Of a stretch of 64,000 bases of DNA, positions 7,225 through 19,457 are shown piece by piece (the stretch's first letter is position 1; every line of letters starts with the position of its first letter). The translations under genes and the position numbers were made by a program. The notes beneath the pieces were generated by a model. That model made no database searches, had not been told where the DNA came from, and saw only the letters and a program-made list of their open reading frames with translations. Source of the stretch: Candidatus Neomarinimicrobiota bacterium (GTDB lineage: Bacteria; Fidelibacterota; Marinisomatia; Marinisomatales; S15-B10); contig DTTI01000037.1 of NCBI GenBank assembly GCA_012964825.1, positions 1 through 64,000 on the forward strand, given 5' to 3'.

Positions 7225-8703
7225 ATGAATAATGGACTTCCAAAAGGGCAGCAGCTGTACGAAAAAGTCCGCAATGACTTTATAGGTCTCAACACACAAT
7301 ACAAGGTTGCCACCGGCAAGACCAGCACACGGGTTTATCTCGACTCCTCTGCCACCACCCTCATGATGAAAGTTGCCCACGATGTCATGGAAGATTTCTA
7401 CAAACATTACGCCAACACTCACTCACTCCTTCATTTCGGTGCCAAGATTTCCACCCGGGAATACGACTGGGCCCACCGGCGTATTCTCTCATTCGTGAAA
7501 GCAGACCCGGAAGTATATACCTGCTTCTTTACCGGCAGCGGCACTACGACTGGAATGAACAGGCTCGCCCGTATTCTACGGGACATCCGTCCTGATAAAG
7601 ACGTGGCCATCGTCTCCATCATGGAGCATCACTCCAACGACCTCCCTCACCGGAAACATATGAAAAAGGTGGACCACATCCCGCTAAAATCCAGCAATGG
7701 CAAACTCGGCTGTGTATGTCTCGAGAGCCTGGAAAAAATATTGCAAAAGAACGAGGGGCACGTCAATTATGTTGCCATGACTGGGGTCAGCAACGTCACC
7801 GGTATTGTAAACCCCATCAACGAAGCTGCGGAGGTAGCTCACCGCTACGGCGTCCTCTTCATCGTGGACGGCGCCCAGCTGGCATCCCATGTGCCTGTGA
7901 AGATGTCCGTGCCGGAAAATCCTGAGCAGAATATTGACGCTCTCGTCTTCTCCGGTCACAAGACCTACGTCCCCGGATCACCGGGCGCCGTCATAGCTCG
8001 GAAAGACCTTCTAGAACAGATCGAGCCGGAAGAGGTGGGCGGCGGTATGGTGGAAGATGTTTTTGTGGACCGTTATGAGGTGAAGAAGGTCTTTCCCGAT
8101 AGGGAAGAGGCGGGCACGCCTAACATTCCCGGCGCAGTTGGACTGGCCGCCGCCGTGGACGTTCTGGACAGGATAAGTATGAAACTACTCTGGGACAAGG
8201 AGACCCAACTTATCAATTCAGCACTGGATCAGCTCATGAAGATCGACGGTGTCGTCATCTACGGCGAGACAGACACAGAACTGTGCGATAGAGTCGCATC
8301 CATCTCATTCAACATCACAGGGCTGGATCACGGCCTGGTGGCGGCTGTGCTGAACGACTACTTCAACGTCGCCGTCCGAAATGAATGCTTCTGCGCTCAT
8401 CCGTACGTTAAAGAGATGATCTTGGACGATCTACTAGATTACGTGGAATCGGTAGATATGGAAGACATTGAGCAGGTCTATCACCTCAAACGGGGGATGG
8501 TGAGGGCCAGTTTCGCCCTCTACTCCACTGAAGAAGATGTGGCCACTCTCATAAGCGCCGTGAAAGATATTGCTTCAAGGAAAGATTATTACCAGTCCCA
8601 GTACGAAGTTGACAACAGTAAGAACTACGTCCACAAAAGTTTTTATTTTGATCATACTGAGACGTTCTCCGTTGAAGATGCAATCTCGGCTCTTCTTTCA
8701 TAA
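7225..8703 (+). CDS. Class V aminotransferase, cysteine-desulfurase-like
   Basis: PLP-dependent fold-type I enzyme of the class V family (SufS/CsdA/NifS relatives). Visible motifs are the N-terminal VYLDSSATTLM (substrate strand), FTGSGTTTGMN (phosphate cup), FIVDGAQLASH (Asp that contacts PLP nitrogen), SGHKTYVPGSPG (Schiff-base Lys) and, near the C-terminus, RNECFCAHPYV, where a Cys sits near the SufS nucleophile position. At 492 residues it is longer than SufS (about 410), with an extra C-terminal region (YYQSQYEVDNSKNYVHKSF) of unknown role. No suf or isc scaffold gene is nearby, so the substrate and physiological role are open: cysteine desulfurase, selenocysteine lyase or another sulfur-transfer enzyme. 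Confidence 0.8.
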   Translation: MNNGLPKGQQLYEKVRNDFIGLNTQYKVATGKTSTRVYLDSSATTLMMKVAHDVMEDFYKHYANTHSLLHFGAKISTREYDWAHRRILSFVKADPEVYTCFFTGSGTTTGMNRLARILRDIRPDKDVAIVSIMEHHSNDLPHRKHMKKVDHIPLKSSNGKLGCVCLESLEKILQKNEGHVNYVAMTGVSNVTGIVNPINEAAEVAHRYGVLFIVDGAQLASHVPVKMSVPENPEQNIDALVFSGHKTYVPGSPGAVIARKDLLEQIEPEEVGGGMVEDVFVDRYEVKKVFPDREEAGTPNIPGAVGLAAAVDVLDRISMKLLWDKETQLINSALDQLMKIDGVVIYGETDTELCDRVASISFNITGLDHGLVAAVLNDYFNVAVRNECFCAHPYVKEMILDDLLDYVESVDMEDIEQVYHLKRGMVRASFALYSTEEDVATLISAVKDIASRKDYYQSQYEVDNSKNYVHKSFYFDHTETFSVEDAISALLS

Positions 8704-8718
8704 CTTCTCTGCCTGCAG

Positions 8719-11764
<3,046 letters not shown>

Positions 11765-11847
11765 TACAATTGTACCTGAACCGGAGAGTTGATCTTTGCC
11801 CCTTTCAAAACTGTGGCTTACCTTAGAACCACAATTTGGAGTCTGCC

Positions 11848-12198
11848 ATGGATATGATGAAAATTGAAAATACGGTTAACGATATTGTTCTTGTGATCTT
11901 GAACGATTCAGCACCGTTTGAGCGGGTTGGCATTGGTATCGATCAGTTCTATACTCGTGTTGTAGGCTATGATGAATTTGGGGTCTGGCTTGAACATCCA
12001 AACTTCGAGGTTATAATATCAGAGAATGAAGAAGGGAAACCGCTTCCTCCAGACAAAGTGAAACGGGAGCATCACAACGCTTCAGTTTATATCCCTTGGC
12101 GAAATGTTGCGAGCCTCGTTCATTTCCCAAACCGGGAAGGCTACGACTTTCCGTCGCCTTTTGAGCGGCATGTGGGCTTCCGTGCTGATGAGAAGTAA
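11848..12198 (+). CDS. Hypothetical cytoplasmic protein
   Basis: The start at ATG 11848 has GGAG seven bases upstream; TTG 11836 is a weaker alternative. The ~116-residue acidic protein has no signal or membrane segment. It has a beta-rich N-terminal half (NDIVLVILNDSAPFERVGIGID, VVGYDEFGVWLEHP) and a conserved-looking YIPWRNVASLVHFP segment that resembles the end of small Sm-like or regulatory folds. No family is recognised. Confidence 0.55.
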   Translation: MDMMKIENTVNDIVLVILNDSAPFERVGIGIDQFYTRVVGYDEFGVWLEHPNFEVIISENEEGKPLPPDKVKREHHNASVYIPWRNVASLVHFPNREGYDFPSPFERHVGFRADEK

Positions 12199-12215
12199 AA
12201 TCAGAAAGGGGATTC

Positions 12216-13103
12216 CTAAGTTTCGAAGGATCTCTCAACGGATCCGAACAGCGCTTTTCTCAATAGGCCTGAATAGCAATTCATCGGCAAAACAGCTCTG
12301 AGCAAGATACGGATCCGGGCCTGCCTCCCCACCACATAGCGGAGTTTGGGAGATCTGCTTGTCACGATCTTTTCAATAAGTTCAGCAACCACTTCCGGAT
12401 TATCTCCCATCCCCACTGATCCTCCTTTTGTCATTGTCTCAATCTTTCGTCTTAATGCTACGGAAAATCGGGCATAGGGACTTACTTGGTTTTCAGCCTG
12501 TTCGGCAACATGTGCGTTGGAAGTGAATATCTCAGTTCTGTAACTGCCCGGCTCTACAATCACCACACGGATGCCAAAGGGTGCCAGCTCGTGATATAAC
12601 GCTTCACTGAATCCCTCCAACGCCCATTTGGAGGTGCCGTAGGCTCCCAACCCGGGGATGGGAGCCCGCCCCTGAGCACTGGAAATATTGATGATCTTGA
12701 CATTGCCGTGATCGGTGGTACTCCTTCGCATGAGTGGCAGTGCTCTTCGAGTCATTTTCAGGACGCCAAAAAAGTTGGTCTCCATCTGGTCTCGGAATTC
12801 CCGTTCCGAAATATCTTCGAAAAAACCGCCCAGGCCGTACCCTGCATTGTTGATAAGAATGTCCAATCGGCCTCTCTCCGATTCGATTGTGTTAATGGCG
12901 TCATCTATAGTAGTGTTGTCAGTCACATCAAGCTTAAGCAGCTTCACTTCCCCGCCGCGACTTTCTACCTCTACCAACAATGCCTCTTTTTTTTGGAGAT
13001 TTCGCATGGAGGCGTAGACGGTGTGCCCCGCCGCCGACAACCGTGCTGCCGAAAGCATGCCAAAACCGCTGGAACAACCTGTTATCAATGCTACACTCAT
13101 CAT
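12216..13103 (-). CDS. Short-chain dehydrogenase/reductase
   Basis: Classical SDR with the Rossmann motif TGCSSGFG near the N-terminus, a D-V-T acidic step after strand 3, NNAG (LINNAGYGLGGFFED), catalytic Ser in INISSAQGR and YGTSK (Tyr-x-x-x-Lys). Strand-6 motif VEPGSYRTEIF follows. At 295 residues it is slightly longer than the core family. The use of TGxxxGFG and the lack of an obvious substrate-specific tail fit the ketoreductase/retinol-dehydrogenase-like subgroup. NAD(P) preference and substrate are unknown. It is convergent with the small gene at 11.8 kb and divergent from the ROK gene. Confidence 0.88.
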   Translation of the reverse strand: MMSVALITGCSSGFGMLSAARLSAAGHTVYASMRNLQKKEALLVEVESRGGEVKLLKLDVTDNTTIDDAINTIESERGRLDILINNAGYGLGGFFEDISEREFRDQMETNFFGVLKMTRRALPLMRRSTTDHGNVKIINISSAQGRAPIPGLGAYGTSKWALEGFSEALYHELAPFGIRVVIVEPGSYRTEIFTSNAHVAEQAENQVSPYARFSVALRRKIETMTKGGSVGMGDNPEVVAELIEKIVTSRSPKLRYVVGRQARIRILLRAVLPMNCYSGLLRKALFGSVERSFET

Positions 13104-13176
13104 ATTTCCCCCATATTCAATCGAAATTTAGCCAAGGTTGGAAAAGCGCCATGCCAAAAGTACTTTTGCACTCCTC

Positions 13177-14038
13177 ATGAAGCGCGTAGGTCTTGACATA
13201 GGCGGTACTAAGATTGAGTGTGCTGTTCTCGATGGTGATGGTCATGTTCTGGCTCGGGAGCGCGTCCCCACCGAGCGTGATAACGGTTACAAACACATTC
13301 TCGGTCAAATCTCCAAACTATACAAAAAGCTGAGCGATCAACTAAGCGATGAATTCCTGTTCGGCGTCTGTGTACCGGGCCCTCTCACCGCGGAAGGAGA
13401 CAGGTTGAAGCACGGCAATACTCAAGCGTTGGTGGGCGAACCGCTGAAAGATGATATTGAATCAATTTTCGGCGCCACACCTGTACTGGACAACGACGCT
13501 AACTGCTTCGCTCAGGCCGAGGCTTCACTGGGAGCTGGTAAGGGTTCTAAAGTTGTTTTTGGCGTCATCCTGGGAACAGGCGTGGGGGGGGGGCATTTCC
13601 ATCGATGGCCGTGCTTACCACGGAAGACAGTATATCGCTGGCGAATGGGGACACTCCCTCCTCTATCCTGGCGGGCAACCGTGCTATTGTGGAAAGTCGG
13701 GGTGCGTAGAACAGTACCTCTCCGGCCCGGCGCTGGAAAAACGCTACCTCGAAATGACAGGTGAAACAGCACTCGTTACAGATATTGCGAAAAATCCACC
13801 CAATGAGTGGAAAGAAGAATTCCTAGACAATTTCGGCATGGCTATCTCAAACATCATTAACATCCTCGATCCCCATATTATCGTTCTGGGCGGTGGTGTC
13901 TCTAAAGTCAACTTTCTTTACACCGAAGGGCCCGATTACGTCCGTCGCTACTGCTTCGACGACAATATCACCACCCCCATTGTGAAAAATACCATGGGTG
14001 ATTCGGCTGGTGTCTTTGGGGCGGCCTATCTGCCCTGA
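13177..14038 (+). pseudogene. ROK-family sugar kinase, frameshifted at a G10 tract
   Basis: The first part (ATG 13177 to about 13593) has the ROK N-terminus: VGLDIGGTKIECAVLD (phosphate 1), FGVCVPGP, VLDNDANCFAQAE (catalytic Asp) and VILGTGVGGG. At 13584-13593 there are ten consecutive Gs; with nine, the reading would continue GVGGGISIDGRAYHG. The continuation is found in the next frame to the stop at 14036-14038 and carries the ROK zinc-binding motif CYCGKSGCVEQYLSG and VLGGGVSK. Together the two parts make about 286 residues, the normal length of glucokinase or fructokinase-like ROK enzymes. The break may be a sequencing error, a real mutation or phase variation. The rest of the sequence is not degraded. 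Confidence 0.88.
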
Positions 14039-14082
14039 TCTCTTTCTGTTTCCCACAGATTAATAGAACGTAAATTCCGGCT

Positions 14083-15018
14083 GTGCCCGCCGCCATTGAA
14101 ATCAGAGATCTCTGTAAGTCCTATGATGATACAGTCGCCCTTCAGGGAATCGACCTCACTATACAACCCGGTGAATTCCACGGCCTCCTGGGCCCTAATG
14201 GTGCCGGGAAAACAACCACAATCGGTCTCATCACGGGGCTTGTACGGCTGGAAAAAGGATCCATCTCCGTATTCGGAAAAGACGTCATCCGGGACTACCG
14301 CTTCACCCGTTCTAAGATTGGATTGTCGCCACAGGAATTCACGTCAGACTGGTTTTTCCCCATCGAGCGTCTTCTCATCTTCCAGGCTGGTTACTATGGA
14401 ATTTCAAAGAAAGAAGCACAGCCGAGAGTAAAAGAGCTTCTAGAGAAATTTGGGCTGGCGGAAAAAAGTGAAACCAAGATGCGGAAGCTTTCCGGTGGAA
14501 TGAAGCGCAGATTTCAGATTGCTAAGGCGCTGGTGAACGATCCTGACATACTCATCCTCGATGAACCGACGGCGGGAGTGGATGTGGAGTTGCGGCACAT
14601 GCTCTGGGATTTCCTCAGAGAGCTGCACCAGCAGGGAAAGACGATCCTTCTAACCACCCATTATATCGAAGAAGCCGAACAGTTGTGCGAGCGCGTTTCC
14701 ATCATTAATGATGGATTGATAGTGTCTGAAGGAACGCCTCGAGAACTGATCAAATCTCTGGGCAAGGGCAGCATTGAAGTGACGTTGTCTGGATGGGACG
14801 GTTCTCTTGAAGCACAAATATCCGATTTCGACTTCGTCTATGAACCTGAGACAGACGGCGGTCGCCTCATCTTCTCAGTTGATAATCCAGAAAGAGAGTT
14901 GACCCACATCGTAGCGACACTCAGCAGTAATGGATGTCACATTCTTGAAGTAAAAATCAACAAGTCAAGTCTGGAAGATGTGTTCGTCGCCATGACTGGA
15001 CGAGGCATCAATGATTAA
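14083..15018 (+). CDS. ABC transporter ATP-binding protein (ABC-2 exporter type)
   Basis: 311 residues, GTG start. Walker A GPNGAGKTT, Q-loop (LSPQEF), signature LSGGMKRR, Walker B ILILDEPTAGVD and H-loop TTHYIEEAEQ are all present. The C-terminal ~80 residues form the extra domain usual in the DrrA/NatA/CcmA-type exporters. It overlaps the permease gene by eight bases, and the two together make a complete ABC-2 exporter. The cargo is unknown: drug, lipid or polysaccharide export are all possible. Confidence 0.93.
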   Translation: MPAAIEIRDLCKSYDDTVALQGIDLTIQPGEFHGLLGPNGAGKTTTIGLITGLVRLEKGSISVFGKDVIRDYRFTRSKIGLSPQEFTSDWFFPIERLLIFQAGYYGISKKEAQPRVKELLEKFGLAEKSETKMRKLSGGMKRRFQIAKALVNDPDILILDEPTAGVDVELRHMLWDFLRELHQQGKTILLTTHYIEEAEQLCERVSIINDGLIVSEGTPRELIKSLGKGSIEVTLSGWDGSLEAQISDFDFVYEPETDGGRLIFSVDNPERELTHIVATLSSNGCHILEVKINKSSLEDVFVAMTGRGIND

Positions 15019-15775
15019 CTGGATCGGATTCAGAACTCTGGTCTTGCGTGAGATTACCCGCTTCTTATCTGTCTATCGTCAGACGGTGATTCCCGGGCTG
15101 ATCTCTTCGGGACTCTACATTATCATTTTCGGACTCACCCTCCAGCGCCGCATCTCATCCATTGATGGTGTCCCCTACACAGTCTACATCCTCCCCGGCC
15201 TCATCATGATGAATGTTATCACTAACGCCTACAACAATACTGCCTCCAGCATGCTACAAATGAAAATGCTGCAGCAGATTCAGGACATGCTTATCACGCC
15301 TCTTAGCAATGTGGAGCTGGCTCTCGCCTTCATCATCGGTGGCGCTGTGAGAGGATTTGTTAACGGAATCCTCGTCCTGCTTCTCGGAATCTTTATTGTA
15401 GGGATGCCGTTAGAAAATCCCTTCTCAGTGATTCTCATTATTTTCTTGGTGTCGTGGGCCTTTTCAAGCATAGGATTGGTCATTGGAATAATGGCCCAGA
15501 CATGGGACAACATTGCTTCAATGGTCAATTTCTTTATCACCCCTCTCATTTTCCTGGGCGGTGTGTTCTATTCCATCAATATGCTCCCCGACTTCTGGAG
15601 AACCATCTCACTCGTCAATCCTATCTATTACGTAATCAATGGCCTGAGGCAATCTGTCCTTGGAGTAGGAGATACACCCTTCTCGACCTCACTGATAGCA
15701 TCAATTGTCATGACGTTGCTTTTCTCCTCAATCGGTATCTTCCTGTTCCACAAAGGGTACCGCATCAAGAGTTAG
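15011..15775 (+). CDS. ABC-2 type permease
   Basis: 254 residues with about six transmembrane helices. The ABC-2 signature region is visible near the end (FFITPLIFLGGVFYSINMLPDFWRTISLVNPIYYVINGLRQ). It is the membrane partner of the ATPase directly upstream. ABC-2 permeases of this size act as homodimers. Confidence 0.92.
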   Translation: MINWIGFRTLVLREITRFLSVYRQTVIPGLISSGLYIIIFGLTLQRRISSIDGVPYTVYILPGLIMMNVITNAYNNTASSMLQMKMLQQIQDMLITPLSNVELALAFIIGGAVRGFVNGILVLLLGIFIVGMPLENPFSVILIIFLVSWAFSSIGLVIGIMAQTWDNIASMVNFFITPLIFLGGVFYSINMLPDFWRTISLVNPIYYVINGLRQSVLGVGDTPFSTSLIASIVMTLLFSSIGIFLFHKGYRIKS

Positions 15776-15776
15776 G

Positions 15777-16508
15777 TTGCTCCCGGCGGTGCGGCGCCCA
15801 CTCTATTTAGTTCTCACTCTTTTCGCCTCATTACTCCTTTCACAGGAACCGTCGGAAGACTTGCCCAAGTGGACCCAGTACGGCAGAGGTGGCGCGGGCC
15901 AGCTAAACGACTGGGGTGGGCTCGCTTTCTACCGCATGAAGCGGATCAAAGGGAACTCCTTCCACGACCTGCGACTTCTGGGAGTGTACATTCCTGACAA
16001 TACACTGGCTACTGCAAGATACAAATCAAGCAGAAAATTTGATATATTTCCGCGGTTTTACCGCTTCACTGTTACTTCTCTGCGCAAGAGTTCAGCGTCG
16101 GATTTGAGAATTCGGTATCACTACAATCAAGGCTTCGGTGCTTTTCTTTTCGATCAGTCTTCTACAAATCTCACCTCTGAACTAGCCCTTTCCTACGATA
16201 TGTCGGACTATCTCAATGACACCCGAAAAACTTCCTATCTGAAAGGAGGTCTTTTTTGGGATCTGGACATTTCTCTCACATCATTTGCCATCGATTTTGA
16301 ATATTTCTATCAGATCAGTGACGTTGTTCCCGAAGAGACAGCTTTGAGCCGTTACGAGATTTCAGCGGAAATGAACGTCTGGATACGTGATCCTTGGCTG
16401 GTAATTGCAGGCTATGAGGAAGAATTCTATATGGCTGAAGAAAGAAGAAATGTCCGCTACGTCTACCTGTCCGTCGGGTTCAAGAAACCTCTTCCCTTCC
16501 TCTTCTGA
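15777..16508 (+). CDS. Predicted outer-membrane beta-barrel protein
   Basis: It begins two bases after the permease stop, with TTG 15777 (GTG 15789 is an alternative). A signal peptide (LYLVLTLFASLLLSQ) is followed by repeated amphipathic beta strands with alternating aromatic residues, ending in a strand with terminal Phe (VYLSVGFKKPLPFLF), the usual outer-membrane insertion signal. It is close to DUF481-like or small porin barrels, but no family can be fixed. Its tight linkage to the ABC-2 exporter suggests the pair may hand a substrate to the outer membrane, or that the barrel is a cargo-related protein. Confidence 0.7.
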   Translation: MLPAVRRPLYLVLTLFASLLLSQEPSEDLPKWTQYGRGGAGQLNDWGGLAFYRMKRIKGNSFHDLRLLGVYIPDNTLATARYKSSRKFDIFPRFYRFTVTSLRKSSASDLRIRYHYNQGFGAFLFDQSSTNLTSELALSYDMSDYLNDTRKTSYLKGGLFWDLDISLTSFAIDFEYFYQISDVVPEETALSRYEISAEMNVWIRDPWLVIAGYEEEFYMAEERRNVRYVYLSVGFKKPLPFLF

Positions 16509-16610
16509 AAGAAGTGTCGCGATTATGCCCCGATATAGATAACTGAATGAGGACCACAGGCCTGGATGATCAGATGAAAGGTTTAGATGTAAAAGTGAGT
16601 GAGGACATCA

Positions 16611-17849
16611 TTATCCTCTTGCCTTAGCATTTACCCAAGCCGGATAGTCACCGTCGTATCCTGCTCTATCTTGAAGAGAGCGGACTTTTTTGCGAACAGC
16701 CTCAACGTTCACACCATTTTCAGGAAGCCGTTTATCAGCTACATAAACCGCTACTTCCCTGGCGTGAACACGCGAGACGCGGATATTCCCCTTCCCTGTA
16801 ATGGCGTTACCGACACCAAAAACGTTATCAAGCCCGTTGACTTCCCCGGTCTCTTCGTCCTTGATATCGTAAGTGCTCCACTCCATGGGAATACCCTCTA
16901 TCGGTTCAGGAATACTTCCGATGGAACTGATTACCATGGAACCGTAGACGTCGTGCTCCGTTCCTTCTTTCGGCACAGCTTTATTATTGACCACATCGTT
17001 TTCAATCATTCGAAGTCCCACCAGCTTACCTTCTTCCTCAATGATTCCGATGGGCTGTGTCTGACCTTTAAAACGGAAGAGGTACTTGTCCTGAGCTTTC
17101 TTCAATATCTTTACACGGGTATCGCGGATTTTCTGCTCTTTTTCGGGAGTTGCATCCACCGGTATTGCAGTAAACGGCATGTTGCGCACATTTCGACGAT
17201 AGAGGAGATAAGCGCCCTCAAGTTCCAGGTCATCCCAAGTCAAATTAAATTCCTCTAGAGCAGCGGGGATCCCCTTATGCTCAAGATCGATAGTACCCAT
17301 TTCGATCCCCCGTTCCTTCAAAACACGCGACACAAGCTCCACCTGTATTATCTTCACCACATCAATGGAGGCTAATCCACCACCTACAACTAAAACATTA
17401 TCTTCTACCCCTATCTGTTCTCCTGTATAGCTGGACTGTTCATTGTGATTATACCAATAGACAAACGGGTTCTGATAGTAAAATCCGTCTCCCTCGTATT
17501 GTTCTATGTCCTTGATAGGAAATGATCTGTCCTTCCAAGCGCCGTTTGCCATGAGCACAGCACTGCAACCCATAGCTAGAAGTTCTTCCATAGTGAAATC
17601 TTTTCCCATTTGGGTGTTCGGCAGAAAATCCACCAATTCATGACCGATGCGAGTATCAATGAGTTCCATCTCTTTTTTCCGCTGCTTCACATGCCACTTG
17701 GGAAGACCATCCTCTATTTTCCCATAAGGAAGGTCATTCTGTTCAAACACAATGCAACGGACACCCCGCTCCGTAAACTGGTATACCGCCTCTGAACCTG
17801 CCACGGCGCCACCAACGATACCTACAATCTGATTATCCTGCTGAGCCAT
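16611..17849 (-). CDS. FAD/NAD(P)-dependent oxidoreductase
   Basis: 412 residues. The N-terminal FAD-binding Rossmann motif is GIVGGAVAGSEAVYQ, the second dinucleotide motif is VLVVGGGLASIDV, and near the C-terminus GLDNVFGVGNAITGKGNIRVS places the flavin-contacting Asp. The layout recalls the glutamate-synthase small-subunit / ferredoxin-NADP reductase group, but the iron-sulfur cysteines of GltD are absent. The first glycine motif has GGAVAG instead of GxGxxG. Electron donor and acceptor are unknown. It is monocistronic: a 313-base gap precedes it and a convergent gene follows. Confidence 0.8.
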   Translation of the reverse strand: MAQQDNQIVGIVGGAVAGSEAVYQFTERGVRCIVFEQNDLPYGKIEDGLPKWHVKQRKKEMELIDTRIGHELVDFLPNTQMGKDFTMEELLAMGCSAVLMANGAWKDRSFPIKDIEQYEGDGFYYQNPFVYWYNHNEQSSYTGEQIGVEDNVLVVGGGLASIDVVKIIQVELVSRVLKERGIEMGTIDLEHKGIPAALEEFNLTWDDLELEGAYLLYRRNVRNMPFTAIPVDATPEKEQKIRDTRVKILKKAQDKYLFRFKGQTQPIGIIEEEGKLVGLRMIENDVVNNKAVPKEGTEHDVYGSMVISSIGSIPEPIEGIPMEWSTYDIKDEETGEVNGLDNVFGVGNAITGKGNIRVSRVHAREVAVYVADKRLPENGVNVEAVRKKVRSLQDRAGYDGDYPAWVNAKARG

Positions 17850-18162
17850 CCTGAATCAGCACTGGCACGTGCCGTTCCGCATCTTAGACATGAGATCAAC
17901 CATGAAATCACAGATAGAAATCTCCTTAATAACAGCTATCTTAATCATGAATTATTGATCGATGATAAACTTGATTTAATCATGTTAAACAAGGGCGCGA
18001 AATTAACAGGGAAGTGCATGTTTTCCAAAGACATCACATCGTTAATAATCAATTTAAATAAAGATAAAGTTTGCCAAAGAAAGAAATAACAAAATACAAA
18101 TTACTTATCCCTCTTGTGAAAATCACCGTTACGACCTACTTTCCTTTATTAGGGTAAAGAGT
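17850..18162. promoter_or_regulatory. AT-rich divergent intergenic region
   Basis: These 313 bases between the FAD oxidoreductase gene (minus) and pcm (plus) contain no credible gene. They must hold both promoters. A nine-base direct repeat, TTAATCATG, occurs at 17941-17949 and 17976-17984, 35 bases apart, and could be an operator. GGGTAAAGAG lies just before the pcm ATG. Confidence 0.5.
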
Positions 18163-18888
18163 ATGGATGTGCGGTATTTCAGAAGTATAATTGGGATTGT
18201 CTGTTTTACTTTTGCCTCCCTAGTTTTTGCCCAAGATGATAAAGATTATGAAAAGTTAAGAGAAGTTATGGTCGAGACGCAGATTGAATCCCGTGGTGTA
18301 AAGAATGAAGAGGTCCTGTCCGCTATACGGGGCGTCCCTAGGCACCTTTTTATCGATGAATCGCTCTGGCCCACGGCCTACTCTGACGGCCCCCTTCCCA
18401 TCGGTTACGGACAGACAATCAGCCAGCCTTACATTGTGGCATTCATGACAGAATTGCTCCAGCCCGACAGTCACCATGTGGTTCTGGAGATCGGTACCGG
18501 CTCAGGCTATCAGGCCGCTGTGTTGGCGAAGTTGGTTCACCACGTCTACACCATAGAAATTGTACCTGAACTTGGCCGCAAAGCAAAGGTGACTCTGAGG
18601 CGGCTTGGTTACAATAATATTTCCGTCCGAGTTGGAGACGGCTACAAAGGGTGGCCTGAAGAGGAACCCTTTGATCGGATCATCGTTACAGCGGCCCCTG
18701 AGGAAGTGCCTCAGGAATTGGTGGAGCAGCTCAAACCGGGAGGCAGAATGGTCTTGCCAGTTGGACCTCGGTGGTGGGGCCAAGACCTGCTTGTGATTGA
18801 AAAGGATGAGACAGGCAAAATGGCACGGAATAATATCATTCCCGTCCGATTCGTTCCCATGGTCCACCAGGAAGAACGGAAAAACTAA
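18163..18888 (+). CDS. pcm: Exported protein-L-isoaspartate O-methyltransferase
   Basis: Pcm methylates L-isoaspartyl residues in damaged proteins using S-adenosylmethionine. Motifs visible: the PIMT substrate region PRHLFIDESLWPTAYSDGPLPIGYGQTIS, SAM motif I VLEIGTGSGYQAA, motif II (FDRIIVTAA) and motif III (LKPGGRMVLPVG). The first ~23 residues form a signal peptide with Ala-Gln cleavage (SLVFAQDD), so the enzyme is predicted to be exported, which is less common than the cytoplasmic form. How SAM would reach it is unclear. It is convergent with the next gene, overlapping four bases. Confidence 0.9.
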   Translation: MDVRYFRSIIGIVCFTFASLVFAQDDKDYEKLREVMVETQIESRGVKNEEVLSAIRGVPRHLFIDESLWPTAYSDGPLPIGYGQTISQPYIVAFMTELLQPDSHHVVLEIGTGSGYQAAVLAKLVHHVYTIEIVPELGRKAKVTLRRLGYNNISVRVGDGYKGWPEEEPFDRIIVTAAPEEVPQELVEQLKPGGRMVLPVGPRWWGQDLLVIEKDETGKMARNNIIPVRFVPMVHQEERKN

Positions 18889-19457
18889 GTCTTTTCTCCC
18901 GGAGTAAGCGCCGCATACTCCTGCCAGAACCTCACAGCTTCAGCCCACTCTTCAGAACTGTAATGAGCTTTGGTCCCGCCTGGGAGTGCCAGCTGGTTCC
19001 GCATCATGGTAACTGGCCCCATGGGCAGTTGATCCACCCCTTCAGGCACAGCCTGGATTGAAATCAGTTCCCATTCAGCATCACTACTATGCTCATCATT
19101 CTCCTTAAGTATATCGTGGCGATACAGAATGAACTCCACTTTCTCCACCGGCAGTGGTGAGCCCATGGCTGCACGGATCTGAATGTAAGGCTCCTCCCCT
19201 TCTCGACGTCGGACAGATTCGGCCTTCAGTTCTGTGGCCTGATCAATTTTTACATAAGGACAGACAAAATGGCTGGTCATTTCATCTGCGGCTTCAACAA
19301 TCACTACTCCATCCCTATACCCTTCCTTGAAATATCCTGTTTCAAAGCGGACTGAAGCGTGGTTCACTATCTCTTCAAAAGTAAGATCTGTGGCGTATGT
19401 TTTGCCTGACCCCTCTACCTGCCGCCGGACGAAATCGTTGACAGCTACCTTTATCAT
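18885..19457 (-). CDS. Conserved hypothetical protein, possibly DUF3228-type
   Basis: 190 residues, soluble, no signal. It shows an MIKVAVNDFVRRQ start, a beta-rich middle (GVVIVEAADEMTSHFVCPYVKID) and an acidic C-terminal helix (SSEEWAEAVRFWQEYAA). Size and layout recall DUF3228, but this is from memory and weak. The ATG overlaps the stop of the penicillin-acylase-family gene by four bases, so translation is probably coupled. Confidence 0.6.
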   Translation of the reverse strand: MIKVAVNDFVRRQVEGSGKTYATDLTFEEIVNHASVRFETGYFKEGYRDGVVIVEAADEMTSHFVCPYVKIDQATELKAESVRRREGEEPYIQIRAAMGSPLPVEKVEFILYRHDILKENDEHSSDAEWELISIQAVPEGVDQLPMGPVTMMRNQLALPGGTKAHYSSEEWAEAVRFWQEYAALTPGEKT

